In this document: positions 1 through 10,959 of the stretch, one piece after another
How positions within the stretch are numbered: position 1 is the first letter of the stretch
Layout: each line of letters opens with the position of its first letter
Assembly (NCBI RefSeq): GCF_945859685.1
Contig: NC_079149.1
Coordinates: forward strand, 62,700,991-62,764,990
Source: Eupeodes corollae
Taxonomy: Eukaryota > Arthropoda > Insecta > Diptera > Syrphidae
Length of the DNA stretch: 64,000 nucleotides
Direction: 5' to 3'
Translations under genes and position numbers: made by a program
The notes under the pieces: model-generated
Told to the model about the DNA's origin: nothing
Database searches by the model: none
What the model saw: only the letters and a program-made list of their open reading frames with translations

Positions 1-180
1 AGCTATGGACAAAGAAAAAAACTTCGCGAACGTACGAACGTACGTACAGACCCACGCAGAGAAATCTCTCTAAAAAACTTTTATTTCGCTTCTAGGGACC
101 TTGAAACGTCGAGAAATGTCAACATTTTCAATTGGACAAATCGAACCGATTACAATAAATTCTTGGGGGAAGTTAATAAA
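1..180 (+). repeat. Family X repeat, end-A part, cut by window edge
   Basis: The window opens inside a copy of the dispersed family X repeat. It shows the 'agctatggac' box, a short CGTACG-type tract, the 'cttctagggaccttgaaacg' block and the terminal 'ggggaagttaataa' block, in the same order as at 8345-8518 and, reversed, at 58554-58790. The rest of this copy lies outside the window. Confidence 0.8.
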
Positions 181-374
181 TGCAATTCCTGCAGAACACT
201 ATTAAAATTTGTTAGAACTTGTGTTGGGACTGAACTTCATCTTACTAACTATCTTATACTCAGTAAGACGAAAAAGTTGCAATTCCCGCAACCACTATTT
301 GAATTTTAAATATAATATCTAATTTGGTATTTAATAGAAGCTATCAAATAATTTCACACTATGGCTTTTGTTGT

Positions 375-600
375 TACGAGTGAACATAATAGAGTCTAGC
401 TCCGTTTCGTTCAATTTTTCTGTTTCGTTAACTCAAGCAAGAGCGATCCCAGTCGCACGCCGCGTAAGTAAAATCTGACATATAGATACGTGAGCAAAAT
501 TGCATTATGGCTATCCGCAATAATTTCACAAACTTAAGTGAATCTTCTTTGGGTTTTTGACATAAGCTTATGTTTGCTTATGCCTATTATAGTTGGGCCT
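375..600. mobile_element. PIF/Harbinger-like MITE, truncated copy
   Basis: A single core unit plus the right terminal repeat of the MITE seen complete at 9312-9867. It shares the 'gagtgaacataat' block, the 'aagagcgatcccagtcgc' block and the end 'attatagttgggcct', and is followed by TTA at 601-603, the same trinucleotide that flanks the complete copy. The left terminal inverted repeat is missing, so this copy is truncated or deleted. No coding capacity. Confidence 0.75.
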
Positions 601-603
601 TTA

Positions 604-2236
604 GTCATGTCATAAGTTCTGTTATAAAACTTCAAGACGTTATTGCTATGTCGGTTTTGTTTCAGTTTTATTTCTGTTATCATTGAATTCGGCGCTAAAG
701 CAAATTGAATCGCAATAATATTTGTACATATATACATTTGAATAGTACTATTATGAAACATAACATTTTGTTACGGAAGGCGGACAATGGGGGCGCTGCC
801 TGTACGAAAACTAAGTGTGGAATCTTAGAGCGAGTGGAAGAATAAAAATATTGAAATAAATAAATAAAATAATTTACTTAATTGTAAACAAAAATCAGTC
901 GTTGCCAACGTTTCCTGAGATTTGTTTGTATTCATACCTATCAATGTATAGAAGGTATGCATATATAATACATTTAATTGTATTTTTTTTAGATTTGTTA
1001 ACAGAAAATTGTATTCATTTGATTTTAGATTTTCTATTTTTGTGAAATCTAAACAACGTTTTCAAATTTAAGTTTTGATACAATGCTTCGTTGTTATATT
1101 TTGAATTTTTCCACTGCAAATACATTCGATGTGTATTAGGTTGGTAGGTATGTAGAAAAGTAAGTATTAAGGAGCGAAGGTTGGTGTGTATCAAAGAGAA
1201 TTTTAAGGACTTAAGTCGTTTCGTGATTGGAATTAATCCATGACTTAAGCTAAAAGTAAACAATCTGACGTCATAAAAACATCTAAATTTTCTGTGTCAA
1301 CGTTCACAGAAAAATTGAGACTTTATGCATGTGTACCTATTTGCAAACATATTTTCCTATATTTATCCTTTTGAAAGCAGAGAGGTCCACGGTTTAAATA
1401 AGTACATAAATAAGTACGATATGATCTGTTTAGGTTGGCAGGTTGTTGCGTAGTTAAAATAGAGTTTTTAGCTAATAATTTTGTTAAACTAATGTACTGA
1501 ACCAAAAAAGAAACAAAATTAATTTAAGAACCTACAATTCTTCTCACCCATATTTTGTTTTTTGTTTTGTTTTTGTTTTTTTTTTTTTTTAATGGAAAAA
1601 TGGCTAAAGAAAGTGTAATAGCATTTTGCATTCTTAGGAAAAAGGGCATCATACAAAAAACCTTTTTAAGTAAAAAAATTTAAAATTATTGTCTCCTTCT
1701 AGACTTAACTTGATTTAATGAAAAAATGGTAATTAAATTCAAAATTAAGATTTTCTCCAAAATTAAAATAAAATAATCATTTATTCCAATTTTTCATTAT
1801 TTTAATCTATTGATATTCACGTGCATTTCAATGTTCGCTTGAACTAAAATGACACTTTTATGTATGAATATGAAATTGAAATGAAATATTATCGTTTACA
1901 CGGCTTTTTCAAAATGGTTTTGTATGTTTGTCATGTGTAATTAATTACGTTACGTTACAAAAAATGAAATTCTAATTTTACGGAATTTAATTTGGGAATT
2001 AAAATCAATAAATCTGAACATTGAAGAAATGCACTTCAAATTTTAAACTAAAATTAACTTAATTGTGTGTATATAACTAAATCTTTATCAATTTTATTTT
2101 TCACTTCAATTATTATTGATTTATTTGTATGGTGTACACTGTACACATCAAATCAACTAAAAAGAGTTTTCAAATAAGTGACCATTAAAGCGGTTATTTT
2201 AACATGAATATATTTTCAATATATATTTAAAAAAAA
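604..2236. other. AT-rich gene-free stretch
   Basis: No convincing exon, RNA gene or named repeat was recognised. The stretch is very AT-rich with homopolymer runs (poly-T near 1560-1590). If the FBXW5-like gene continues leftward, this would be intronic or 3' flanking sequence, but no WD40-coding exon was found here on the minus strand. Confidence 0.5.
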
Positions 2237-3106
2237 AGAGGTTGGAATGCGACCCACACTGATAACTTCCCATTCCGTTTAATTATTCTAGGAAATTTAA
2301 ACATTAAACAAATATTTTGCATATGATTAAAGTCTTTGATTTCAAAATCTATTTTTTAAACGAGATTTTAGTCAAAAAACAATTTTTACATATTTTAGTA
2401 CTATTTGCGTAACATTTTTTGTAGATTTTATTCTTTTATAAAAAAAAAAAAAAAACAGATTGTTCGATTTTTATAAAAATAAGCTGAATGTCGAAAATAA
2501 TATTTTCTGTGAGATAAAATTAGTTTAGAGCTTTTAATTTTTGAAAAGATATTTGAGTTAAAAGTAAATTTTTATCAAGTTTTAGTATTGTTTTTTATTT
2601 TTATTTTTCTCATAATTTAACCAGATGTCAAAAACGTTATTTTTCTTTGTATACAATTTTGGAGATAAAATGATTTTTTGTTCAAAAAATTTTCGACGGG
2701 ACACATATTTTTTTCAGTTTTTTTTTTTAGATTTACAAAAAACGGTTTCTCTCAAAAATATACTAGCTTGGTATCACGTTACAATATATAATATAAAATT
2801 TAACACAAGTCGCTAGCATCATTGCTTCATCTTTTTTTTAATTGCTATTGTAAAAAAAACCACAGACTTTTGTTTGAAAGTCCTTTTTGAATGATTCAGC
2901 ATTATTATTAAATTTATTTGAAGTGAATATCTCCATTGGTTCTTGAGCTATGGACGACGAAAAAAGTCCCAGAATTTACTGACGTACGGAGGTATGTAGA
3001 CACAGTTTTTTATTTAGACTTTGGGGACCTTGAAATTTCGAAAAATGTCAAAATTTTCAATTCGAAAAATCGGACCAATTACAATAACTTCTTTTGGGAA
3101 GTTAAT
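2237..3106 (+). repeat. Family X repeat, near-complete diverged copy
   Basis: End B is at about 2238-2280 ('atgcgacccacactgataac'). End A is at about 2938-3106, with 'gagctatggacgacgaaaaa', a decayed CGTACG tract, the 'ggggaccttgaaa' block and 'tgggaagttaataa'. Between them are diverged internal units carrying the 'tttttaccaagttttagtat' type motif. The copy is about 870 bp, clearly older than the copies at 7483 and 58554, and non-coding. Confidence 0.8.
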
Positions 3107-4466
3107 AACATTGAATTTTCTCAAGAAACTTCTGAAGTTAAGTCATTCTTTTTATATTATTTATCCCTAAAAGAAAACTATACAACATTATGTTCGCACT
3201 ATTATTAGTATTAAAAATATTTGTCTCATTTGAAAATTATTTAAAAAATGTAGGTAATTGGCAATTGGCCACCACAAAAAGTTTATATTCTAATTCTTTT
3301 TTTGTGTTGTGTGTGTTTTTTTTTTTAATTTTCTTCATTCCTAATCAACCAATCAGAAAACCACATTATACAAAATATAAATAATAAATTAAAACAAAAA
3401 TGTCTTTTCATTGCCTACCTCGAACTGTCGCTCAGTTTGTATACATTCTTCTTCTGTTCTGGAAATTAATTATTTTATATTGGAATTCTCGCTCATTTTT
3501 ACCCCCACTCCAATACATTCCACATGCAAAAAATGCGATCTGTTTAGGAAGTCAATGAAAATATGTCAGGCCGAGCGTTCCTTTTCACGATAGTACTATT
3601 CAAATGTATATCCAAAGCAATAATTGACTTCAATAAGTACGGAATAAGTTCTGGCAAAATGTTGTTTTTTTTTTTTCAAAAACTGATCTGTACCGTAAAT
3701 ATTTCGTGTATGTCACTAAAAAGTGTCATATCCCGCTTTAAAAAAAAGAAACGGCTGAAAAATTGTATAATAGAGATTTTGGTTAAGGGTTTACCAATTC
3801 TCTACGGGGCTCTTGTGAAATTAACAAAGCGAAGACAACACAAAAGTGGTTAAGGGTCAATGTCGTATGTTTTAAGTTAAGCTTAGGTTTAGGTAAAATC
3901 TATTTATATTAAATTTGTTGGTCAGAACATGAAAGCATGGCCTGTAAGATTTCTCACAAGAATTTTTAATCCTTTAGAGTTATCCGAAGTAGTGTAAAAT
4001 ATATGAATACAAATAGTGCGTCCTACGTCTGTTAAACGTTGTGACCATTGACCTATAGTAAATGGCCACAATGTTTAAAAGGTGGCATTAAAGCTGACGA
4101 TGGTATTTTAAGTGGAACCAATTTTTTAATTAAATAAAAATTATGGTTAAATATATGAACCATAAACACAAAATATATATCTGAACATTAGTATGAAAAA
4201 AAAGTGTCCATTATTAGGTCAATACAAAAAATATAAAAAATGAACAAATTAAAAAAAAAGGAGTCGCACTTTTATCATGGCTTCCTATGTTGAAAGTAAC
4301 ATTTAAGTAATAACTAAATATCTACACTTAGTTTATCATTTTATAATATTAGCTAGGGGTTATATTTATGTGTATTTAAAAATATTAAATATAATATATT
4401 GTCTTTATATAACAATAATGTTGAACTCAAATTATTCTACTACAAAAAAGAAACTTATCAACTTAC
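3107..4466. other. Probable second intron of the FBXW5-like gene
   Basis: This follows the donor site of the F-box gene's second coding exon (GTAAGT read from 4466 downward), so it is probably intronic. Several plus-strand reading frames exist (for example 3563-3853) but they are low-complexity and Lys/Phe-rich and look like chance. No WD40 exon was found. Confidence 0.45.
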
Positions 4467-4925
4467 TATGACATTTCCGTCCTTGGAACAAGTTGCAAAC
4501 ATTGTACCATTATGGGAAAAACTGACATGAAGTACTTGGTGAGTATGTCCTTCGAGTTTTTGAGACAATACAAAAGGTATGTTATGGTTAAGCCTTTTGT
4601 ATTCTTGCTTCCATGAATCGCAGCCTATAACACAAAAATCTATTGCATAAACACTTTAAAGCTGGTTTATGTATTTGTTTATAAATATACCAGGTTTAAT
4701 TCGTATATTTTGGTCTGTTTTATGTTTTTGTTGAAACTTCTTTTTCCATATTGTATTATCATTGGATATATCATACCAGCGCTGACATGTCATGCCTGCA
4801 TTAATTATATCCCTTGGCGATATATACAAAAGGATTTCAATAAGAACTGGCTCCGGCAGTGTCCACCATGAAGATTCGTCATTACTTTCTACTTTTATCT
4901 TTTTCCAATTGTTACAACAATCCAT
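4467..4925 (-). CDS. F-box/WD40 protein, FBXW5-like, 5' two coding exons (partial)
   Basis: Substrate-receptor subunit of an SCF/CRL-type ubiquitin ligase by family. Exon 1 runs from 4925 down to 4691 (donor GTATAT) and exon 2 from 4624 down to 4467 (acceptor TTATAG, donor GTAAGT). The junction codon is split in phase 1 and reads Gly. Together they give 131 residues. Residues 23-64 form an F-box (LPEPVLIEILL, then TCQRWYDIS and IWKKKF). After a linker with EYKRLNHNIP, residues about 101-131 start a WD40 blade (GHTHQVLHVSFSHNGT, then FATCSKDGNV). The order F-box, 'EYKRL' linker and 'HTHQVLHLSFSH'-type blade is that of FBXW5 rather than FBXW7 or beta-TrCP. The start was placed at the Met in MDCCNN; an upstream in-frame start at 5027 would add a hydrophobic low-complexity stretch that is more likely 5'UTR. 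The remaining WD40 exons must lie left of the window or past a long intron. Confidence 0.85.
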
Positions 4926-5500
4926 GTTGTAAGCAATGAATTGGTGTTGTATGATTTGTTTGTTTAAACTAAGTTTAAACAAAGTATATCTGTTTAACAA
5001 TACAAAAAATAAAAACACAAAATTCAAATATTTTTATTTTGATTTGTTATAAAACTTTCCTTTCTTTATTGTTTCAGTGCTTCGTTTCACCCAAATATAA
5101 AATCAGCTGCTGGTTTGACGTTAAAAAACGGCGCGTTCGGTTACTAATCAATAATTGGTTCGGTGTCAAACGTCAGTTATAAAGAGGCAATCAATGGCTG
5201 CGTTCATTCTTGTGTTGGATAAGTCATACTGAATTTTTGGATAATATATTAAATGAGTTAGATAGTTTAATTCAAATAATTTCTAAAATTCGGACGAATA
5301 TTTCATCGTCGGTTCGTCTGTTGCATATACCCTACCTTGCACCCACTCCAAATCATATAATAAACCAATGCAAGAGACAACATGCACTCTTACACACCTC
5401 GCCTTTTGTACGCCGCGTCCTACTATCAATTTAAAAAAAAATTGTTTTAGGCGTGTACTGTGGTTTAAAAAAACAAAATACAAGAAAGTAGGGTTAAGTA
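4926..5500. promoter_or_regulatory. 5' flank of the FBXW5-like gene
   Basis: This interval holds the likely 5'UTR and promoter of the F-box gene. It is locally richer in GC and palindromic words (around 5125-5175: 'aacggcgcgttcgg', 'gtgtcaaacgtcagttataa'). A plus-strand frame at 5210-5434 has no recognisable domain. No specific promoter element can be assigned. Confidence 0.3.
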
Positions 5501-6180
5501 TGAAAAAGAAAATAAAATAACTTGTAGCCTTGTTTCCTTGTCTATTTAAAACATGTTCTATTGAGACCCTTTCCTAACTGTAAAAAAAATCAAAAGGAAA
5601 TTCATGCTGCCTTAATGGAAAGTCGCTCTAAAAATAAAAAAAACTCAAAACAATTTTCAGGTTCCTTCAAACTCAACCATATGTTAAGTCTGCTACATCT
5701 ACATTCTCAAACATTTCTTACACAATTTGTTTTAGGAAAAATTTTCTAAGAAAATACATACATACATAAATACATTGTCCTTTATTTTTATCATTATAGT
5801 CACATAGTTCAAATATCATCAGATCGACAAATAAACTCAAAACCACGGTTGGAGTTGAAAAAAAGTGTGCGTCCAAAATTCAAAATGTAGCTAAAAATTA
5901 CCAAAATAATTCAAGTCCGAAATATTTGTAAACAAAGAACAACGAATTTATTACTTTTTTTTTGACATACAATTATAAACGAAAGTATTTAAATTTCCGA
6001 AACAATGTTTACTTTTTTTTTACAAAAAAATTGTATAAACGTCAATTTCTTGTTAAGATTTTGATTTTTTGTACATCTAAGTATTCTTCACTTCGTTACT
6101 ATCGAGATAACTCTAAGAAAAAGTTAGGAAAACTGGCAATTAAAGACAAACAAACACAAACTTTAACTTCATTTGGTTAA
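5501..6180. other. AT-rich gene-free stretch
   Basis: No feature recognised apart from a short 'tacatacatacat' run near 5758. Reading frames here are Lys/Phe-rich and unconvincing. The right end merges into the retrotransposon endonuclease remnant that follows. Confidence 0.4.
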
Positions 6181-6181
6181 A

Positions 6182-6695
6182 ATTTACGGTACATAAGCAC
6201 ATCATCCACGCATGTTTTTTTATATCGAAGTCCAAACCTGGACAGAAATTCAACTTTTAACGAATTTGATACTCTGTCCGACTCCATTCAAAGAATTGTT
6301 GCCCATTATCCTCACACTGAAATCATTATGCGGGCGATTTCAATGCATACAATTTTCTTGGCATCGTTATTCTGGCCAGTCAACACCGGAAGGAAGATAT
6401 ATTGAGGTCGTTGCTGAGTTAAATCAATTAACTCAGCTTGTCGATGAAACAACGCGAATCCTTGACGTAAGAGGTCAATCCGCCAACACCTTAGACTTGT
6501 TTCTTACTTCTGATCCTAATAAATACACAATCAGTGTATTACCGCCTCTAGGCACATGAGACCATTGTATCGTATCTGCAAATTTCTCATGTGTAAAAAA
6601 ACCAGTTAAAGAAAAAACTCTTATGAGAACCGTTTGGCAATATGAGAAAGCCAACTAGGACGGTCTCATAATGAATTCGTCAGGAACTTTAAGTG
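6182..6695 (+). pseudogene. Non-LTR retrotransposon (Jockey-type) endonuclease domain, truncated
   Basis: Decayed apurinic-like endonuclease domain of a Jockey-type LINE. In frame are WHRYSGQSTPEGRYIEV, then NTLDLFLTSDPNKYTISVLP, then a stop where the family has Ser, followed by DHCIVSANFSC (the SDH motif of AP-like endonucleases). Upstream, a frameshift separates 'AHYPHTEIIM' from the 'FSWHRYSG' segment, which corresponds to the GDFNAH motif region. The domain ends abruptly at 6695, exactly where the giant inverted repeat begins, so the repeat's outer edge lies at or near a break in this element. No reverse transcriptase follows. Confidence 0.75.
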
Positions 6696-7332
6696 GTCTT
6701 AATTTTACAAACAAATAAAAGCAATATAGGATGACTTCTTGACAAAAACTAAGTGTGAATTATATGTGAACAAACAAACAAATTACAAATATGGATTGAT
6801 AATGATCTTGTTTTTGTTGTTTGAAATATGTACTCGCGTTAAAAAAAGGGATGTTTGCAATGAGTAACCTTATCACTTATCAGAATAGAAAACGACAAAA
6901 AATCAATATAATAGATGTTCTTATCTTCCTATTTAAATAAAAACAAAATACAAATTTTCTCTTCAGTTTGGTGTAATTTTAAGAATAAGGTATCAGATAA
7001 CAAGAACTAGGAATTAAATAATTAAGTAAATAACAATTTAAGTTAAAATTTTTTCAGACGATCACAAATCAATAGAATTGGTAAATCAATTCATTTATTT
7101 ATTACATTCATCATAATTATATTATATGATTAATATTATATAATAATTATGAAAATTATTTTATTTGGGTTAAATTTTCTTTCATGAATCCGTATAGAGT
7201 AAACTAAATGCACTAGTATTCGGGCAGTGCTAGTATCTAGACACTAACTTGTCATATTGTTGAGATTAATAAATACATAGGACTCGTACATCATTCAGAA
7301 ATAGTTTCAAATATCAACAAAAACAAATTCTC
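6696..7332 (+). repeat. Left arm of giant inverted repeat
   Basis: The reverse complement of this arm is found at 8627-9271. The outer 552 bp (6696-7247 against 8720-9271) have equal length, and line-by-line comparison showed no difference. The inner 85 bp (against 93 bp on the right) diverge with several substitutions and indels. The arm is AT-rich with no coding capacity recognised and contains a short nested palindrome around 7112-7155. Outer end starts 'gtcttaattttac'. Confidence 0.9.
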
Positions 7333-7482
7333 CTATGTTTTGTATATACACTCCAAATTCCAGGCTATCAAATGCAAACTTTAGAAGTAATGCTTGGATT
7401 TTCTATCTTAAGTCTAAGATTCCGGCTCTATTGTTGGATTGTGTGAAAAGAAATGGCAGGAGTATTTTTATGAGAAAAGATG

Positions 7483-8518
7483 CTGGGATGCGACCCACAC
7501 TGATAACTTCCCATCACGTCTGTCGAATTGTCTTGCTTTAAAGTTTGTCTATATGTACCCGTATCAATTTTTACCAAATTTGCTTACTATTTTGTGTAGA
7601 TTTTATTTTTTATGAAAAAAGGACTGTTGGATTTTTATATAAAAATCACTGAATATCGAAAACAATATTTTCTGTGAAATAAAATAAGTTTGAAGCAATA
7701 TTTTTAATTTTTGAATAGCTATTTGAGTCGAAAGTAAATTTTTACCAAGTTTTAGTATTGTTATTTTTTAGAGTTTTATTTTTTTTAAAAAACTGTCAAT
7801 TCGATCTTTTTTCAACATTTTATCGAGTGCTGAAAACAATATTTCCTATAAGATAAAATTAGTTTGAAGCCAATATTTCAAATTTTTGAAAAGATATTTG
7901 AATCGATATTCAATTTTTACCAACTTTGAATAACGTTTTTTTTTCGATTTTCATTTTTTATAAAAAAAACAGTCAATTTAATTTTTCTCAAAATTTTATC
8001 AGATGTCAAAAACATTATTCTTCGTTGCACAAAATTGTTTTGGAGATGAAATCATATTTTAGTCCTAAAATTTTGGAGGTGACAAATTTTTTTGTTCAGT
8101 TTTTTTTTGATTTATAAAAAAAACCGTTAATTGGATTTTTTCCCAAAAAATATACTTCTTTGATTTCACGTCACAATTTATCATATAAAATTTAATTCAA
8201 GTCTCTAGCGTTTTTTGTTCGTAAGATATTTAGGGTTAACCAAAATGTTCACCACGCAATTTTCTTGAGAGCCCTTTCTGCATCTTTCTGCCTTATTATC
8301 TGTATAACAAAATTTTATTTGAAATCTATATCTTTTCTGGTTCTTGAGCTATGGACGACGAAAAAAACGTCGCGAACGTACGGACGTACGAACGTACGTA
8401 CACACGCACGCACAGACACCTTTCTAAAAATCTTTTATTTCGACTCTAGGGACCTTGAAACGTCAAGAAATGTCAAAATTTTCAATTTGACAAATCGAAC
8501 CCTAAGGGAAGTTAATAA
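7483..8518 (+). repeat. Family X repeat in the loop of the inverted repeat
   Basis: A complete family X copy of about 1.04 kb. End B is 'gctgggatgcgacccacact' near 7483-7525. It is followed by roughly three internal units with 'ctgtcaattcgat' and 'aaaacaatattt' words, the 'gcgttttttgttcgtaagat' and 'gttaaccaaaatg' segment, then 'cttgagctatggacgacg', a (CGTACGAA)-type tract at 8375-8410 and the terminal 'agggaagttaataag'. It occupies most of the 1.3-kb spacer between the two inverted arms. Confidence 0.85.
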
Positions 8519-8626
8519 GTGCATGTTAGAATATATGTATGTACATATGTATGTATGTATTTATTTCTTAACAATTCTCCTGTCATTTGTTTTTACCCAA
8601 TTTAACAATAAAGCCTGAATCTCTGA

Positions 8627-9271
8627 CGAGAAATTGTTTTTGTTGATATTTGAAACTATTTCTGAATGATGTACGAGTCCTATGTACTATCTCTATTAAT
8701 CTCAAAAAATGTCACAAGTTTAGTGTCTAGATACTAGCACTGCCCGAATACTAGTGCATTTAGTTTACTCTATACGGATTCATGAAAGAAAATTTAACCC
8801 AAATAAAATAATTTTCATAATTATTATATAATATTAATCATATAATATAATTATGATGAATGTAATAAATAAATGAATTGATTTACCAATTCTATTGATT
8901 TGTGATCGTCTGAAAAAATTTTAACTTAAATTGTTATTTACTTAATTATTTAATTCCTAGTTCTTGTTATCTGATACCTTATTCTTAAAATTACACCAAA
9001 CTGAAGAGAAAATTTGTATTTTGTTTTTATTTAAATAGGAAGATAAGAACATCTATTATATTGATTTTTTGTCGTTTTCTATTCTGATAAGTGATAAGGT
9101 TACTCATTGCAAACATCCCTTTTTTTAACGCGAGTACATATTTCAAACAACAAAAACAAGATCATTATCAATCCATATTTGTAATTTGTTTGTTTGTTCA
9201 CATATAATTCACACTTAGTTTTTGTCAAGAAGTCATCCTATATTGCTTTTATTTGTTTGTAAAATTAAGAC
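8627..9271 (-). repeat. Right arm of giant inverted repeat
   Basis: Inverted copy of 6696-7332. The outer 552 bp match with no visible mismatch; the inner end (8627-8719) carries indels relative to the left arm. The outer end is 'aaaattaagac' followed by unrelated sequence. No matching direct repeat (target-site duplication) is obvious next to either outer end. Confidence 0.9.
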
Positions 9272-9311
9272 TATACTTCACAGGATCATTTCTGTAGTCA
9301 GTCTTCTCTTA

Positions 9312-9867
9312 AGGCCCAACTATAATAGGCATAAGCTAGCATATGCGCGCATAAGTAAACGTGCGAATGCAAAGAATCTCAATACGAGTGAACATAATGG
9401 AGTCTAGCTCCTTTTCGTTCATTTTTTCTCAGTTTCGTTAACTTAAGCACACTTAAGCAAGAGCGATCCCAGTCGCTCGCCGCATAAGTAAAATCTGGCA
9501 TTTAGATACGTGAGCAAAATTGCATTATGGCTATGCAGTAATTTTGCTGACTTAAGTGAATTATCGTTGGGTTTTTGACATAAGCTAGCATATGCGCGCA
9601 TAAGTAAACGTGCGAATACAAAGAATCTCAATACGAGTGAACATAATGGAGTCTAGCCCCGTTTCGTTCAATTTTTCTCAGTTTCGTTAACTTAAGCACA
9701 CTTAAGCAAGAGCGATCCCAGTCGCTCGCCGCATAAGTAAAATCTGACATTTAGATACGTGAGCAAAATTGCATTATGGCTATGCAGTAATTTCGCTAAC
9801 TTAAGTGAATTATCGTTGGGTTTTTGACATAAGCTTATGTTTGCTTATGCCTATTATAGTTGGGCCT
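9312..9867. mobile_element. PIF/Harbinger-like MITE with duplicated 249-bp core
   Basis: A 556-bp non-autonomous DNA element. Terminal inverted repeats begin AGGCCCAACTATAATAGGCA at the left and end with its complement at the right, and it is flanked by TTA on both sides (9309-9311 and 9868-9870). A 3-bp TTA duplication with GGCC-rich ends is typical of PIF/Harbinger MITEs. Inside, a unit starting 'ataagctagcatatgcgcgc' at 9331 repeats at 9580, and its truncated third start is at 9829, so the period is exactly 249 bp and the two units are nearly identical. A one-unit relative lies at 375-600. No ORF. Confidence 0.85.
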
Positions 9868-10419
9868 TTACTTTTGAAGAAAGTACGAAATTAACAAACC
9901 TGCGATGAAGAGGCAAATCGTTTTATCTATAGCGTGAGGTTGACTGCTGTTTAGCGACTTGTTCGCATTGAATAGCATGTCGTCGATGATCGCTCGGTTT
10001 AATGGATAAAACGACTTCTGAGTGGTTTACCAATTTTATTTAATGAACGAAAATGTAGATACTAGGCGGGAATCGGGATTCGAAAATAACGTTGTCCTGA
10101 ATAAGGAGATAAATTAAGTTATAAGTAAAAGGGATAAATAACTTCTTCTAAGTGATTTTTAAGCAATGTCAAAATTTTAAGATAAAGGTATTCGTTTCCT
10201 GCAATTGTGTTCAGTACTGTACACTATTTGTTTCGTTTTTTAAACAAATTGTTCCTAAATATGGCCTCGTTGGTCATTATTTTCTCAATCGATAATTTTT
10301 TTTTTAAACGATAAAATAAATTACACTTAATCAATCAGTCTCTCACCGCACACAATATTGAGTATTTCATTTCAAGATGTCTAGCATTAGAAACATTAGA
10401 AAACGTTGCGAGTTGTAGA
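9868..10419. other. Gene-free stretch
   Basis: Unremarkable AT-rich sequence between the MITE and the next family X copy; no feature recognised. Confidence 0.4.
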
Positions 10420-10812
10420 ACGGTGTGACGTTCTTTAATTCTTCAAACTAATTTTATCTTGTAAGAAATATTGTTTTCAACATTCGATAAAATTTTGAAA
10501 AAAAAAAATCGAATTGACAGTTTTTTTTACAAAAAATAAAATTCTAAAAAAAACAATACTAAAACTTGGTAAAAATTTACTTTCGACTCAAATAGCTTTT
10601 CAACAATTAAAAATATTGGCTTCAAACTCATTTTATTTTACAGAAAATATTGTTTTCGATATTCCGCAATTTTTATATAAAAATCCAACAGTCCTTTTTT
10701 TCATAAAAAATAAAATCTACAAAAAATAGTACGCAAATTTGGTAAAAATTGATACGAGTACATATAGACGGGATGGGAAGTTATCAGCGTGGGTCGCATC
10801 CCAGCCTCTTTT
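10420..10812 (-). repeat. Family X repeat, end-B half
   Basis: Reverse-orientation fragment: two internal units ('atcgaattgacagttttttt', 'acttggtaaaaatttacttt') run into end B ('gatgggaagttatcagcgtg', then the complement of GGGATGCGACCC and 'cagcctctttttat'). End A is absent, so it is truncated. Very similar to 60225-60560 in the large copy. Confidence 0.8.
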
Positions 10813-10959
10813 TATTTTATTATGATGGAACGTAATTAGTTTTCTGTGAACTAGAGATGATATTATTTATTTGAAGTCAATATTCCCTTGTACTCATAAT
10901 ACTTGAGGCGAAAACCATTTCTTATCAGTTTTTGTGTTGTTTTTGTAAGTTTTCAAGTT

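Noticed and set aside
4926..5027. Upstream in-frame start adding 34 residues to the F-box protein
   Set aside because: The extra residues are hydrophobic and low-complexity, unlike family N-termini; more likely 5'UTR. Kept only as an alternative.
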